From positions 3,864,707 to 3,909,143 of the forward strand of contig BFEA01000004.1 of the NCBI GenBank assembly GCA_003427395.1: a stretch of 44,437 bases of DNA, given 5' to 3'. Shown here in pieces: positions 1-10,395 of this stretch. This DNA is from Chara braunii. Taxonomy: Eukaryota > Streptophyta > Charophyceae > Charales > Characeae. Each line of letters starts with the position of its first letter. Position 1 is the stretch's first letter. A program made the position numbers and the translations under genes. Below the pieces are notes generated by a model. It did not search any database, was not told the origin of the DNA, and worked only from the letters and a program-made list of their open reading frames with translations.

Positions 1-230
1 GGGGCCGGGAAGGTGCGGAGACCGGGGGTGCGGGGCCAGGGTTGGCGGGGGTCCCGGGGCCGGGGCCGGGGTGCTGGGTGCTGGGGCCGGGGTCCCGTGC
101 GGGTGCCGGGGGTCGGGCAGGCGCGGGGGTCTTCAGCGGGGACCGGGCGTCATCGCCCCTGCGGGAGGGGGTCCGGGGGTGAAATCTCGGCCCCGGCTTT
201 GCCCCCGGGGGTCCCCGGGTGACAACCCTG
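1..230. mobile_element. Right end of a GC-rich hAT-like DNA transposon
   Basis: This is very GC-rich low-complexity DNA built of G- and C-runs. It ends in GACAACCCTG at 221-230, the same terminal sequence as the complete element at 28,043-29,029. Directly after it, LTR sequence begins with GCTACAACGA, which matches an uninterrupted LTR at about 11,765. Inference: the element inserted into the LTR and the expected 8-bp target duplication is GCTACAAC (231-238). The left end lies outside the window, so the other duplicate cannot be seen. No coding frame is supported. Confidence 0.72.
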
Positions 231-540
231 GCTACAACGATTGAGCAAACCACCCTCGGTTGACTGACCTCTGCGATTGCAAGTAAAAGCCTTCGCACGT
301 GAGTCAGTAGCTCAGCAGGGATATGCCCAGCCAAGGGATGGTGACAACTCCCGCAGGTGGAGGGGAGTTGTACCTCGCGGAATCTTTGTCCTGCCGCAGG
401 GGGTCGCGAGAGGTATAGCTGGCGCGCACGGTCGGAGTTGGTCTTTGGCTGAAACTCTTACAAAACTCCTGCGTGACACAACCGTGAGGTTTGACACTGA
501 AAATACTTCACGTCTGGGTGTGGGACCGTCGCGCCCGATA
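231..540 (+). mobile_element. LTR copy 1 (partial 5' LTR of element 1)
   Basis: This stretch aligns closely with 11,765-12,060. It shares blocks such as GCGATTGCAAGTAAAAGCC, GTCAGTAGCTCAGCAGGGAT and GGTCGGAGTTGGTCTTTGGC. It ends CCCGATA at 540, where the related copies end in GACA, so the canonical terminal CA has become TA. Two bases later comes a tRNA-Asp primer-binding site, which makes this the 5' LTR. Its first ~165 bp are missing because a hAT-like element interrupts it at 230. Confidence 0.8.
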
Positions 541-542
541 GG

Positions 543-559
543 TGGCGCCGTTGCTGGGG
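543..559 (+). other. Primer-binding site for tRNA-Asp
   Basis: TGGCGCCGTTGCTGGGG is complementary, with one mismatch, to the 3' end of plant tRNA-Asp(GUC) including its CCA tail. It lies two bases after the LTR end, the usual place for initiation of minus-strand cDNA synthesis. The TGGCGCCGTTG core is common in plant Ty3-type LTR elements. Confidence 0.82.
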
Positions 560-790
560 ATCTCGCTTTCCAGCCGAGGTCCTCAGTGAACGAACTCGGG
601 TATGGTAAAATGATGATCGCAGCAAAACGACAACCTTTAATCAAACTGATACAGTATGTGATATGAGAATTGAAATTGCATCAAAGAGGTGTGATGCGTC
701 TGGAAAGGTGCGCAGTTATATCGATGGTACCTCCAAGGGTCATGTTGTTAGTTACTTTGACAACCTACCAACATCCTTAGAAGAAACGAA
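560..790 (+). other. Untranslated leader of element 1, conserved with element 3
   Basis: The stretch after the primer-binding site (GATCTCGCTTTCCAGC...) matches 22,119-22,440 in scattered blocks. These include the GAACGAACTCGGG-like segment, the AAACGACAA segment and a GATGCG...ATCGA...GGGTCATGT run. The shared order supports one retroelement family. No frame is open, so this is leader rather than coding DNA. Confidence 0.6.
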
Positions 791-2520
791 CTAAGGTATA
801 AGATAGCTAGAAATCTATGTCAGCTACTGAATGTGATGCTTTTATATAGAAGTTGGAAGTTAGGGTAATGAACGGTTTGAGAGAGGTGTCTGTGTATGCT
901 AGATCATTCCTTTAATTTACATACTTGAGGTATTCGTATGTGTAATTGTGTCTGTCGACTTAAGTTGTTGGGAGGTTAACGACTAAGCTAACTCTCTTAA
1001 ATTCTCAAGGATCAAGAAGAAATAGACGCGTGACCAACTATCCTATTTATGTTTAGCGAAATTATTCAACCTTACTTGCCCACTGTTTTCCTTGTCTATA
1101 CCATTATAGTCATATCTAACTTATAGGGTTATATCAAACTTTCGTTCCTTGTCTAATTGAACTATCTATTCGAGTATGTTGCATACCACCTTAGAAGGTA
1201 GAAAACTCTCTATATCCTTGGTTAGTGTCGATAGTAGGATCAAAGAGATAACTTGTATAATGTAAAGTTCAGAGGTCCTAGCGCATAATCTTTTCAAGTC
1301 TCGATCCTTCGTACACGATCGTTATGAATAGTTTTACTATCAGGGTCATATCTCAATCGTGCCTGTCAGTTAGTTTCCTTATATAACAAAGAAAGGTTAG
1401 TTGTATGATCATTTTATATGGAACCTGCGTGAGGCTCATCTTAAACACCTTACTATCTCACCTGTACATAGTTCCAGTTTAGCATGACTCGCATCATTAT
1501 TTATTTAATCACGTGGTCATATGCCTACACATAAAGATTCATTTGTCACACTGCCTAAAGAACACAAGTTAGGAACCGACAAAATAAGAGAAAGGCGGTA
1601 AGGGAAAATATTTGAATAGGTCTGTAGCCTTCGCAAAAAGGGAGAGAAGGAAATGATATGGAAATATGTGAGGTTGCGTCATCGCCAAGAGGGCTGACTC
1701 GAGCATACGTCATTCTCTGGTAGGATGACCTAGTACTATTATAAGTACAGGCAATACTATGACACTTCTTTGTCACGCGTTGAGTCGTTTTCTTTTACTT
1801 ACCCGATAAGATGCTATTTTTGCACCTTCCTTCCTACCTCGTCCTCGATAGTTAATTATCTTTCCCTAATTGCCTCACCTCACATTTCCACTGCCATCGT
1901 GCGTAAGTGATTCTTTCTTTGTTTTGCAAGTCGCACCAGCGGATCATTGCTTATGTATCATGTTTGCGTTTTTTTTCTATGCCGCAACGATCTATGTATG
2001 GTTTATCTCCTAACCCATCGTAGAGAGGAATTGTATGAAAGGTAACCATAGTGGGCTCACTTGTTGCTTCTCCTGAGCTAACAAGACTTGAGCGTTTGTT
2101 CTAATAAGACTTGTATCTCTAACCTGGGTCACTGTAAAAAACACAAGAAGGATTGAACCTACTCTACGTCTCGTCATTGTAAAACCTCTCTTGAATAGCG
2201 AGAGAGGATCCCGCTAAGGTAAGGAAAGGAAGATAATGCGTACTGACGGAAAGGAATATAATGCGTACTGACGGTTCCCTTTTGGATGATGTATGTAAAT
2301 GTCGTATAAACCTTTTAAACCCTGAAAATGTGTATAGTCGTTAAGGCTACATACTTGAAGACTAAGTGTCTTTGTGAGGTCATTTGTCATACAGTCTTAG
2401 TACAAGATTGTAAAGTAAAATAACCTTATTAATAATTGCTTACATAATATAACTAGATTACCAGATTCTTGAAGCTATATAATATAGATTATAATGATAG
2501 ACTCGGCATTTCGACGGTTG
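790..2520. other. AT-rich element-1 interior, no gene seen
   Basis: Both strands are full of stops and no protein family is recognisable. The only local repeat is a tandem pair with cores AATGCGTACTGACGG at about 2,235 and 2,260. I read this as decayed retroelement interior. Confidence 0.5.
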
Positions 2521-2525
2521 TCTAA

Positions 2526-2744
2526 TTATTAAACCGATTTATTCTTACTCCTCTCCGTACCTCTACTCCTTCTCTGAGTGTGGTTCCATCGGGACCTACA
2601 GTAGGTGCAGACCCTGTTGCCACTACAGCACGTGACAACACATGGATGTCTGCAACTACTGCAGCCTCGAGTTCAGACACATCAATTGTTGGTGTCGGCT
2701 ATGATGAGGATATTTTAGGCAAAATTGTGAGTCTCTGTTTGTAA
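2526..2744 (+). pseudogene. Short Ser/Thr/Ala-rich open frame in element 1
   Basis: A 72-codon frame lies between stops at 2,523 and 2,742, with no ATG at its beginning. Its composition is more protein-like than its surroundings: it is rich in Ser, Thr, Ala, Val and Pro and ends in an acidic stretch (GYDEDILGKI). Its place ~2 kb after the primer-binding site would suit a remnant of a gag N-terminal region, but I recognise no motif and found no counterpart in element 3. It may be chance. Confidence 0.22.
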
Positions 2745-3675
2745 TGATAAAAAGTCATGCGCTCGTGTATGATAGGTGCAATTAAGTATGGTGGACGATT
2801 GTATATTAGGGTATGTCAAAGTACAAAGGAGTCTTGACATTTAACATATATTTCAAATACGCTAGCTTGAGGTATATATAACATTGTAGTTTTATAAACC
2901 TGATTATAGTCATACTGTGGGATGATATGAATGGAATAAAGTGAGTCATAGTGTGCTTAGTTGTTTTGACTGCTAGAGGTACCATTTACTAAAAATCTGA
3001 TTAGAATATTATGCTCATGTGGTATAGAGCCTGATTGATAAAGTTGCTTATTGGAAGTATAATTTAAACCTTAGAAAATCATGAAATATAAGTCAATCAT
3101 TTCATCGTCCACTTAATGACTAGCTAAGCTTCAGAGACAAATAACAAACGTAATATTAAGTCACCTACTTGGAGAATAGGTATCTGTTTGAGGATGTATG
3201 AGATATAGTATAACAATGAATTAGTTTTAGGAGTCACTACATAAAAAGTTTGATTATATTTATCTGGTTCTTGAAGCTATATGAATAAACTCATACTTTT
3301 ATCGATAGGTTAAGCATTGCAAATTTCATTATGTAAAAAGATAATATGAGATTATCTACTTAAAATAATTATCTAATTTAAAACACTATTTAATATGATT
3401 AGAGAATGAGAGTGTCCACTTGAGGGTTATCCATCTCCTCAAATTACGGTATTGTATAAGGAGTGATAAGACTACTTATTCCCACTATAGTAAATGTGTA
3501 TGTCTGGGTATGTCTGAATATATGTGGGAATGAATGATATATGTTTCAAGTGACATATTAATGTACGTTTTGTTCTTTGCTGAGTGAAGTTTGAACTTGT
3601 TATGTATATATATATTGATTGTTTTGTGACTGTTTGTACTTGTTTGTATATGTTTGTGAATCGTTTACTTCAAAA
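2745..3675. other. AT-rich interior, nothing recognised
   Basis: This is AT-rich sequence with short TA-rich runs (for example around 3,605). I see no open frame of note, RNA gene or repeat array. Confidence 0.5.
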
Positions 3676-4320
3676 ATGGTAGAAAAGTTGTATGAAATCC
3701 ACGTTCGGCATGAGACCGAAGGTGAATGGAGTGACCAACCTTTGAAGAGAAGGAATTCTCTCAAGGGAGATCAGCATGCCGAACTCGTCCTTTAGGGGAT
3801 TGCAACGTTGATTCATACTTTTACCTGATGGGCTTAGAAAGAGTATAATTAAGTCTTGTAGGCGGTAGTGAGACTCACGTCAGAATAATGTTCCTGGTCC
3901 ACAGTGAGGTGTTGTCATTTTTCCTTGTACAGAAAATATGACTACACTATCGTCGAAAAGGGGGAAGATGTTCAAAGACTTGTTTGAACTCTGACGGTGA
4001 GTGAGACGACTACTATTTAGTCTGAGGACGCTTGGAGTGGTAGCTGAAGCGAGGCCCATGCTAGATGAGTCTACCACATCCGGAATGGGTGGTCTTACCA
4101 ATCAGCCTTTAGACGGGTGTGAATGGGGTTGTCGGACTGTGCTCGATGAGGTCTGTCAGATACAAGCACTGAAATCGGACGGAGATGTGGTGAGGTTTAG
4201 TCCTAGAAGCGGGGGTCGGGATATGAGATGCTATCCTTTGATTGGATTACACCACCCCTCGACACAATATACCTCTGTTAACCCTAGAGGAGTAGTATAT
4301 GTTATGTTATCGTGTTGTTG
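3676..4320 (+). pseudogene. Conserved 0.65-kb block shared by elements 1 and 3
   Basis: This block aligns with 23,019-23,700 throughout. Both copies encode, between stops, related peptides around MFLVH/MFLIH followed by a Lys/Arg-rich stretch and a short DGE segment, and both end in similar hydrophobic runs. Each copy has several stops and frame changes. The match suggests an internal coding or structural module of this retroelement family that has decayed in both copies. I cannot assign it to gag, protease, reverse transcriptase or integrase. Confidence 0.5.
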
Positions 4321-5090
4321 ACTTTGTAACTTCACCATGATTTGTTATTGTGAAGTCTTAACTATAACAATTATTCTCGTTGTTAATGAGGTTACCAATT
4401 GATATTGACAGAATGTTTGATATTTTATGAAATGTTATTTATTCTTCTTACATTCTTGAACATTTCTTCTACAATCTTGAGTTATATTCCTTGTTTATGG
4501 CAGAAGAATATCATTTACACTTGTATTGTGAAGTTTCGTCAAAACAGGGAGAAAACCATGCGTACAATCACGAGTTGCTTATGACATATTTCTTCGTTGA
4601 TGATATCGATCTAAATGACGAAATGTGATTCGATTTTATGATTGTCGTCGAAAGGGTTCAATTCTTTTCGGCAACATCAGCTTAATACTCAGATCCGAGT
4701 ATTATGCATTCGTTCATGGAGTGTATTATCGAAGGCAAAACCTGAGGAGTCGGTATAACAGCGACCTAAATTGAGTTTTGAATCTTTGAATTATTCTTGA
4801 CCCTCGGATCATTAATATAATTGGGCAGACACGATAAATGTCCTGCTTGAAAAGGCATCAGAGAGATGTCTTGTAAAGACGCCGCTCATTCCTCTATAAA
4901 GTTAGTCTGAGATAAGTCTGTGAGATTCAAACAAGGAACTCAATCAGAAATGTTGATGTTTTGAAAGATATATTTGCATCTATGGTTAAGTGGAAACCAA
5001 TATTTTCATTTGGGATAGGGACAATTCTGTATATTTTGAAAGATCCCCGAGACGTGTGTCTGACCGAGCTGTGATCGAGATTTGGAGGAC
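4321..5090. other. AT-rich interior, nothing recognised
   Basis: The small open frames here have no recognisable motif. I read the stretch as decayed retroelement interior. Confidence 0.45.
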
Positions 5091-5093
5091 ATG

Positions 5094-5290
5094 ACCCCTA
5101 AGTGGGAACTTGACGATGGTCCTTGTTCATTCACTAAGTGGCAACCTGACGATAAAATATTTATCTTTATGGTGTTTGAATGAACATCGTTCATCCACGA
5201 AGTGGTAACCTGACAAGGATGATAAATATTTTGATGATGATTTTTTGGTATATATTGAATTGAATATCGTTCATCCACTTCGGGAGGTCA
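5094..5290 (+). repeat. Degenerate tandem repeat, ~64-80 bp units
   Basis: GTTCATyCAC recurs at 5,125, 5,189 and 5,269. The first two are followed by AAGTGG and AACCTGAC, the third by a diverged version. GATAAATATTT-like and TGAATGAACATCG-like segments lie between them. Unit spacing is 64 and then 80 bp. Confidence 0.6.
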
Positions 5291-7200
5291 GTCTGAAGGA
5301 TTGAAATTACCAAGCCTATTGTGGAAAATTGACATCGTTGGGACGTAACTCCCAGTGAGGGCTATAACCAGACAACAGACCTTCCGATTTTGGCCTGGAG
5401 TTGAAACCTGACGGGTGACCACCCTAATTAGGGGATCAACTCAAGTAGTTACCGGAGGGGTCGAATGTAGTCTTTGAAATATATAAAAATTTTGATGATA
5501 AGGTTAACCTGTCATTGTGCAACCAAGACGGGGACCACTGGTAATATAACAACACGGTGGGCCGCAGATCTGACCTCATCAATTGGACTGTGGTGGGTTA
5601 AGACCAGAACCGCCAATCCCCTCGCATTAGACTTCGAGTGGGACGGTAATATGGTTTCAATTGAGACTCGCGTCCAAAGGGTTGGATTCTCTCTACGGAC
5701 AACCAACGAGGGTCTGGGAAGAAAGTCTAAAGATGCGGAAAAAAAAATGATCATTGACTCTTTTGATAATTTTCACCATTGTAGTACAAATTCAGTATCC
5801 CTACCTTTGGTTCATTCAATTTGGTTTGGGAGTTTCAGTATGTGGGAGGGAGTTTCAGTATGTGGGAGACCCAGGTTATAATCCCGACAATGGTAGAATG
5901 TATCAAGAGGGGCAATGAGAATCTTGACCGCATCTCAAACCCAAAGACTCAGATTTTGCTATCCACTTATCAAAGATGCACCTTGTTTTGGGGAAGGGAT
6001 TTAACTTCTCTTTCAAAAAAGGAAAAGAAAAGTACATGTATTATTTTATATTGTATCATATGTCTAGGAATGTTATCGATCATTTCATATTTTATCAGTT
6101 GATTTGACTTGGGGAAACGATATAAGGGAAAATTGTATGAATGATCATGATAAGTGTCCCTAGCGACGAGGACGTCGCTTAATGGGGTCTGGGAAGACTG
6201 TCGGACCAAATACCCACATGTTTTTACATTCGACACACCGATTGCACGCCATGACGGAATTGGTCTTAACTTAAAAGTGTACACGTTTTTGCGTGACACT
6301 TTGAAACGATTTCCTCGACCATTGAGGACGGGGCAAATCGACGAGAAATTTCCGTTAAGTATGCGTGCGCATTATTGTGACACGCGCTCTGATGGTTAGA
6401 GTCAGTAGTAATACCCTTCAGCCGAGAGGTCGATGGGTCGATTGGGTCAGTATTGTGTCAGGTAGATCTACGACACACACACCGAGTTTTAATCGTCGGT
6501 ACGTTAATCAAAATAAATTAATATGTGCCCAAACCGTACGGCCGAAACAATTAAAATTGTGTGATCACAAGGTTGCAGTAGCGCTCGAATTGTTGGCACT
6601 TGCTCGAGCGGTACCACAAACCTTACTTATATTCCGCAACCTGATGCTGAAGCTACTGCTCGGCCTCCCATATGTAGAAAGGGATTTGCCTCTTGGACGG
6701 TGACTTCCTGACGCGCGGCGACACGAGAAACCAGTGCCTTCATCCCTGTATGGAGGGAGATACTATTGCAAGCTTTGTTATCGTCTGCACAGGATCTAGA
6801 CTCAGGCTACTTGAACTGGTACCCTCCTATCTACCGGTACTGGGCGGTTAAAAGTGTCAACTTTTGTCTTCTTCTGCTCGGCCCCGAGTACCCGGCGCAT
6901 CTACCCTTACTTGGTGTGATACCGACCTACCTGCTACATGATTGTTTTTCCACTGCCACGGGCCTCTTTCCCCGCCACTTGAGTATTTTCCCCACCACAA
7001 CCCTCAATGTCAAGGTTACAGGTAAGTACCGGCCCTTCGGGCCTTCCGATCAACTAAGGGCCCTTGCGGGTCACACACACACTCGAGCGGACAAGCACTC
7101 AGACAGGCGCGTGGACCGGCAAGCGTGCACACACGCAGATTTAGAAACGGGCTCATGCCACTAGGCGGACTGAGCCCCACTTCTCTACATATACCTAAGT
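5291..7200. other. Element-1 interior with higher GC from ~6,150, no gene assigned
   Basis: Open frames of 80-135 codons lie at 5,474-5,881, 6,154-6,399, 6,365-6,703 and 6,766-7,164. None has a motif I recognise, and they overlap frames on the other strand. A strong 5' splice-site-like sequence, CAGGTAAGT, is at 7,019-7,027, followed by a GGCCC/GGGCC hairpin. Without a partner acceptor or a recognised exon I do not call a gene. Confidence 0.4.
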
Positions 7201-7222
7201 TGCTCCTCTTCTAATCGAAGTA

Positions 7223-7307
7223 GGAGCTAGCTCAGTGGGTTTCAGTGCGGATTGAGGATCAGGTGACTCGGGGATCGAATCCAACACCGAGCTAGCTCCT
7301 TTTTTTT
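7223..7307 (+). tRNA. tRNA-like pseudogene or SINE head with Pol III boxes
   Basis: A box: TAGCTCAGTGG at 7,228-7,238 matches the consensus. B box: GGATCGAATCC, one mismatch from GGTTCGANTCC, lies ~35 bp on. The ends GGAGCTAGCTC (7,223-7,233) and GAGCTAGCTCC (7,289-7,299) are perfectly complementary over 11 nt, longer than a 7-bp acceptor stem. Eight T residues follow, as in a Pol III terminator. The T-arm and anticodon arm do not fold as a normal cloverleaf, so I call a tRNA-derived element or pseudogene, not a working tRNA. The anticodon cannot be assigned. Confidence 0.45.
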
Positions 7308-7337
7308 ACAAGGAGCTCCACTATGGTTTCACCCCAC

Positions 7338-7424
7338 ATACGAACGGACGGGGCTTGAACCCGTGACCTTGGTTTCACAGATTAGATATAGTTAGAGCCC
7401 GTTGTGACAATTGGCACAACGGGG
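7338..7424 (-). repeat. Minus-strand tRNA-like fragment with perfect T-arm
   Basis: Read on the minus strand, ACGGG-TTCAAGC-CCCGT forms a five-base-pair T-stem with a canonical seven-base loop. About 50 bases upstream on that strand, CCCGTTGTG and CACAACGGG form a 9-bp hairpin. No matching acceptor stem or A box is clear. It converges on the plus-strand tRNA-like unit, with only ~40 bp between them, so this looks like tRNA-derived SINE debris. Confidence 0.4.
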
Positions 7425-7679
7425 TAGTTAGTAACTAGATTCTGTTTTTTTAATTTTCTTATTTTCTTTGGTTAGTTAGATTCACTTCTTTTAAGTTTCT
7501 TATTATTTATTTTATTTTTTTCGTAGCTGCTCCTTGAGAGATCACTTGAATGTATCCGCCTTAGAAACCAAGGCCGATTCATTCAGGTGGCTCATAAAGG
7601 CCATAAATCCAAGCCATGGTCGTGGAGGTAGGCGGACCACTCTTGGTACTGCGCCGCCACATCGTGGAAACTCGCGAAC

Positions 7680-7860
7680 GTGCGAAAGGCGAGGCACAGC
7701 GAGGAGACGGAGAGGCACTTCGAGGGAAAGCAGAAAGGAGAGTCGCGCAGAGAGGTAGCACACACGAGCTAGGAAGAAGATAGCCACGTGAAGAGGAGAG
7801 GAAAGGAGGAGGAAGAAGAAGGAGAAGAAGAAGAAAAAAAGAAACGAGGAAAAAAGCGAC
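7680..7860 (+). repeat. Purine-rich (GA/GAA) low-complexity tract
   Basis: This is almost pure purine sequence of GAGGAA, GAAGAA and AAAGAAA runs, densest at 7,790-7,855. The long minus-strand frames here (poly-Phe/Leu/Ser) reflect this composition and are not genes. A second CAGGTAAGT splice-donor-like site lies downstream at 8,019-8,027. Confidence 0.7.
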
Positions 7861-8125
7861 TTTCTTACATATTGAATACGCATTGTATCTGTCGTATCCC
7901 CGTGAGTCGACGATCTCGGTATGCTGCACTTCGCTATGGATCGAGGTGCGTTGTGGAGCGGGGAGCAGTGATCTCACGACGACGAAGAACTGACGACGAC
8001 GACGATGAAAATGAGAGAACAGGTAAGTCTTCAATCGTGCGGCTTACCTCATGGTACTTCCAACGATATGATGAGATTGATCGAATGAATCTACCGCTAG
8101 AACATGGAAATATACACTACGACTA

Positions 8126-9060
8126 TGTATGTATGTGTGTGTGTGTGTATGTGTGTATATGTGTGTGTATGTGTGTGTGAGTATGTAACTGTGTGTGTGC
8201 GTCAGAAATAGCCGGACAGAGAGATAGAGAGACAGACAGACAGACGAAGACAATCAAACTATGACACATCACAATGAAGCACGCACAGTGACAGACACAG
8301 TCGCACAGTCAAACTGTCGCACATACACAAGTGACACACTGACACACAGTGAAACACATGCATACACAGTGGAACAGAGACAGACACTGTGACACACTCA
8401 TACACAGTGGAACAGAGACGGACACTGTGACACACATAGACACAGTGGAATAGATAGTGACAGTGAAACTCACAGTGAAACGCAGTGCACAGACACACAG
8501 TGCACAGTCACATACACAGTCGCACACACAAAGACAAAGTGACATACAGTGACACTGTGACACACACAGAAACGCACAGGCAGACAGTGCACTGTTACAC
8601 ACACACAAACGCTGTGACACTCACACAGACACGATGACACATACACAAATACACAGGTGCGTCGTGTCACACAGATGTTCAGTGACACATACACTGTGAC
8701 ACATACAAGGGCACCGTGAAACATAAAACAGACGTACACAGATACTATAACAAACACACACAGATGTTGTGACAAACACAAACAGATGTTGTGACACAAA
8801 CAGATAATGTGAGACACACAGGTGTTGTGACACACATAGATGTTGTGACACACAGACAGATGTTGTGACACACAGACACAGTGACACAGTCACAGTGACA
8901 CACTGCCACTGTGACACAATCACAGTGACACACTCACAACGATACACAGTGACACTCACACAGCCACTGTGACATACACAAAGACACACAGTGCACTGTG
9001 ACCCACACGGAGGAAGATATATACACAGAGAGTTAGACAGAGAGAGAAGTAAAGAGAAAG
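8126..9060. repeat. GT/CA-rich minisatellite
   Basis: The stretch begins as (GT)n with GTAT interruptions at 8,126-8,200 and passes through a GACA-rich run (8,215-8,250). It continues to about 9,010 as degenerate units of CACAGTGACA type. Around 8,755-8,870 the unit is AGATGTTGTGACACAC with ~20-bp spacing. The overlapping Cys/Val/His-rich minus-strand frames are translations of this repeat. Confidence 0.85.
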
Positions 9061-9474
9061 AAAGAAAGTGATACGTGCCTATGTGTGCGAACGGTCGGCT
9101 AAGGTATTGACATCATGTACATTGGTCTACGAGAGTCGAAGTGAGCCTCTTGTGTGAACACAGTAGTAGGTGGGATAGTAGAGTAGAGTAGGTTGGGCCG
9201 CTGGGCGCCAGATAGAGAGGGGCTATGTTGGATACTGCGTTGGTGTGGCCTAAGGACTTGAACATTGGCTCAAGAGTTATTGTATTGCTCTTATTTGGAT
9301 GGAATCTCTGTACATTTGTGCTCCTTGCTTGTACGTGACTACTTTGACACCTGTGTGATTTCGCAGCTTGACTTTCAGTATATCATTCTCACTCATATTC
9401 CTTGCATATATGCCTTTTATATTTTATTTATTGATTTATTTATTATTTTATTACAGTCGTGAGTTGGCCGAAAA
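9061..9474. other. Spacer, nothing recognised
   Basis: This is mixed sequence ending in an AT-rich TTTATT run. There is no supported gene or RNA. Confidence 0.45.
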
Positions 9475-9596
9475 CCGATGTGCCATAGGTAAGCGGTGTT
9501 GTCCACATCCGATTGGGTGAGCGGGGTGCAGTGCATAGCCAATCAAGTGAACGGACACTGTGCACAACCAATTGAGTGAGACAATGCGGTGCGCAG
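9475..9596 (+). repeat. ~29-30 bp tandem repeat, three clear units
   Basis: Units start CCGATTGGGTGAG (9,509), CCAATCAAGTGAA (9,539) and CCAATTGAGTGAG (9,568), and each ends in a GTGCRNAR-type segment. A more diverged unit precedes them at 9,475. Periods are 30, 29 and 29 bp. Confidence 0.65.
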
Positions 9597-10040
9597 TTCA
9601 TCTGCCATGATCTGACAGGAAGGGACTGAGTATGACTAACTGTTGTTGAAAACATAGCGAGAACGAGAAATTCCGTGAAACCGTCTCGCTTTGTGAGTGT
9701 TTTCTTTGTGGGGATGTAGCCGCAAGGGAATCGACTCTGTGCAGTCTTGCCTTGCTTAATAAACCACCTGGCATTGATGAAGTGGGGTTCACAGTGGATT
9801 GAAGGATTGTGCGTGCAATTAGTCAAAGTACTCTGAACATGAACAACATCAACTAACTCTTGCCCTACAGTTGATTAAAGCCTGCATCTTCTCAAAGTCC
9901 TAAAATAACACAGTTCGGAGAGGCGGAAGGTTTTTGAGATGTGGGGCACAAGTTTTGTATGGCCTACCCGCATCAGCTTAAAGACTTCCGAATGATCCAG
10001 GGTTTAAGAAACGTCCAAAGCAACGACCGAAAATTTACGA
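9597..10040. other. Spacer with an unrecognised minus-strand frame
   Basis: A 127-codon minus-strand frame runs 9,826-9,443, but its 3' part lies in the tandem repeat and I recognise no domain. I do not call it a gene. Confidence 0.4.
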
Positions 10041-10044
10041 AAGT

Positions 10045-10395
10045 GATAGGAGGAGTGAGTCCCCGAGAGGCCTGCCCTATTGCTATAATGGCACGGATAA
10101 GGAAGGATGGTGATAAGAGAAGCAAGACTCTGAGAAGCCTGCTTTATTTTCAACCAGTCGTGCGTCAGCGCAAGTAAGCGATAGGAGGAGCGAGGCCATA
10201 AGGCTTGCCCTATCACAATAAGATGGCATGGGTAAGGGAGGTGGTGATAAGAGAAGCAAGGCTCCGAGAACCCTGCCTTATTGACCGCTAGCCATGCACC
10301 AAACGGCGATAGAATAAACGAGATCCCATGAGGTCTGCCCTATCACGACCAGACGCCCAATAAGATGAGGATCCCTTGTGATCTATCCTTCTATG
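10045..10395 (+). repeat. Tandem array of six hairpin-forming units, ~67 bp period
   Basis: Each unit opens with GATAGG or GATAAG and closes 30-37 bp later with the complementary CCTATC/CTTATT. Purine-rich and GCCTGCC-like segments lie between. Openers are at 10,045, 10,112, 10,180, 10,246, 10,308 and, diverged, ~10,360. The first four alternate GATAGG and GATAAG, giving a ~135-bp higher-order unit. Opener and closer co-vary (GATAGG with CCTATC, GATAAG with CTTATT), so the stems look maintained or inherited as pairs. Confidence 0.65.

Noticed and set aside
8044-8989. Overlapping Cys/Val-rich minus-strand frames resembling cysteine-rich repeats
   Set aside because: They are translations of the GT/CA minisatellite in all frames, with no start context or independent evidence.
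10045-10395. Repeat-spacer array reminiscent of CRISPR
   Set aside because: Whole units, not only short repeats, are related; there are no unique spacers or cas genes, and the context is eukaryotic.
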